Positions 11,689 through 12,345 of a stretch of 12,345 nt of DNA are shown one piece after another. Numbering within the stretch: the first letter of the stretch is position 1; every line of letters starts with the position of its first letter. The stretch is from JAIRTY01 sp050257395. GTDB taxonomy: Bacteria > Actinomycetota > Actinomycetes > Streptosporangiales > Streptosporangiaceae. The notes under the pieces were generated by a model. The model saw only the letters and a list, made by a program, of their open reading frames with translations. It did not search any database and was not told where the DNA came from. Location: assembly GCA_050257395.1 (NCBI GenBank), contig JBLMWU010000201.1, positions 1-12,345 of the forward strand. The letters are read 5' to 3'. The position numbers and the translations under genes are program-made.

Positions 11689-12345
11689 GTGACCCTAGTC
11701 CGCAGGCTTTACGGGCAGTTCCGCCACCTGATCCACGAAGGCGCGAAGTTCCTCGTGGTGGGCGGGATCGGGGTAGTCATCACCAACGCGGTGTACAGCC
11801 TGGCGCGCCACTACGGCATGGGCCCGATCACGGCCACCACCGTGGCCACCATCGTCGCCATGGTCCTGACCTACGCCGGCAACCGGTACTGGTCGTTCGC
11901 GCACCGTGAGCGGGCGGGCGTCGCCCGCGAGGGCCTGATGTTCATCGTGCTGAACGGGATCGGGCTGCTGATCCAGGATGCGGTCGTCGCCTTCGGCGCC
12001 TACGCACTCGGATTCAAGCACGGTCACAAGATCGAGCAGCTGATCATGCTGAACCTGGGCATCGGCATCGCCACCGTGTTCCGCTTCTGGTCCTACCGCA
12101 AGTGGGTGTGGGCGGCCCCGGCGGACGGCACGCCCGTTCCGGCCGTGCAGGTGGCCCAGCCCGGACCGGCCCCGGCGGCCGCTGTGGGCCAGCCGGAGCA
12201 GCTGGTGCCGGGCAACGGGGCCGTCAGCGGCAACGGGCACGCCAGCGGCAACGGGCACGCCAGCGGCAACGGGCACGTGCGGATGCTCAGCAACGGCAAC
12301 GGCAACGGGGGTCACGCCGCCGTGAACGGGCACGACCCGCACGCG
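11689..12345 (+). CDS. GtrA-family four-helix membrane protein with SGNGH-repeat tail, 3' end outside window
   Basis: Small polytopic protein of the GtrA family, which helps move or use polyprenyl-linked sugars during surface glycan or teichoic acid/arabinogalactan modification. GTG 11689 is chosen: GGAAGGA (11672-11678) lies about 10 bases upstream and the family N-terminus begins there. In the 219 visible codons: HEGAKFLVVGGIGVVITNAVY (16-36, TM1), ITATTVATIVAMVLTYAGNRYWSF (47-70, TM2 with the family NRYWSF), REGLMFIVLNGIGLLIQDAVV (80-100, TM3), IEQLIMLNLGIGIATVFRF (115-133, TM4) and the closing FRFWSYRKWVW (131-141). Typical family members end soon after this point. Here at least 75 more residues follow, first Ala/Pro/Gln-rich, then a Ser/Gly/Asn/His-rich repeat. 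No stop is reached. It is divergent from the ABC exporter. The function of the tail is unknown. Confidence 0.9.
   Translation, partial: MTLVRRLYGQFRHLIHEGAKFLVVGGIGVVITNAVYSLARHYGMGPITATTVATIVAMVLTYAGNRYWSFAHRERAGVAREGLMFIVLNGIGLLIQDAVVAFGAYALGFKHGHKIEQLIMLNLGIGIATVFRFWSYRKWVWAAPADGTPVPAVQVAQPGPAPAAAVGQPEQLVPGNGAVSGNGHASGNGHASGNGHVRMLSNGNGNGGHAAVNGHDPHA
12205..12276 (+). repeat. 18-base tandem repeat encoding (V/A)SGNGH
   Basis: Three adjacent 18-base units (12223-12240, 12241-12258, 12259-12276). The last two are identical (GCCAGCGGCAACGGGCAC) and the first differs at one base. A degraded fourth copy at 12205-12222 matches 12 of 18. Simpler NGN and NGH codon runs continue to the window edge. 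The unit keeps the reading frame of the GtrA-family gene. Confidence 0.85.

Noticed and set aside
12093..12342. Minus-strand frames with leucine/proline repeats near the right edge
   Set aside because: They are the complement of the in-frame SGNGH tandem repeat of the GtrA-family gene, not a separate gene.

Overview
The window is very GC-rich, and its real genes use G or C at almost every third codon position. It also has GTG and TTG starts, leaderless-type transcription and several FadE-like acyl-CoA dehydrogenases. Together these point to an actinobacterial chromosome, probably a filamentous actinomycete; the genus cannot be fixed by reading alone. It holds ten protein genes: nine on the minus strand and one on the plus strand at the right edge. 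No RNA genes, insertion sequences or CRISPR arrays were seen. Many long overlapping open frames are high-GC shadows.

Layout from left to right. (1) 1-1450, minus: an acyltransferase-3 membrane protein fused to an SGNH-type domain, cut by the window edge, with a candidate promoter/operator around 1540-1563. (2) 1684-4816, minus: a three-gene operon read SDR dehydrogenase -> acyl-CoA dehydrogenase A -> acyl-CoA dehydrogenase B. The coding ends overlap by 7 and 4 bases, and a strong hairpin follows at 1631-1660. A keeps a predicted catalytic glutamate while B has lost it at both known positions, the signature of a heteromeric FadE pair. (3) 4924-8745, minus: a PPOX-type flavoprotein, a DUF2079 polytopic membrane protein with an unusual repeat-bearing N-terminus, and an ACAD10/11 (FadE2-like) acyl-CoA dehydrogenase. 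Spacings of 6 and 33 bases suggest one transcript, ended by a hairpin at 4884-4904. (4) 8890-11544, minus: an ABC-2 type exporter, ATPase followed by two paralogous permeases, apparently expressed from a leaderless promoter. (5) 11689 to the right edge, plus: a GtrA-family membrane protein with a Ser/Gly/Asn/His repeat tail, divergent from the exporter.

Working together (inference): the two acyl-CoA dehydrogenase units look like oxidation steps on CoA-linked acyl chains, possibly branched, sterol-derived or hydroxylated. The GtrA protein, ABC-2 exporter, DUF2079 protein and O-acyltransferase are the kinds of membrane proteins that build and decorate envelope glycans or lipids. Whether the two themes form one pathway is not shown. 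An 8-base palindrome, GTCATGAC, occurs in the intergenic DNA upstream of both catabolic units and is the best hint of shared control. No single undescribed system is clearly demonstrated. The most unusual items are the PPOX-DUF2079-ACAD operon, the PPW-repeat N-terminus of the DUF2079 protein, the SGNGH-repeat tail of the GtrA protein and the leaderless exporter promoter.
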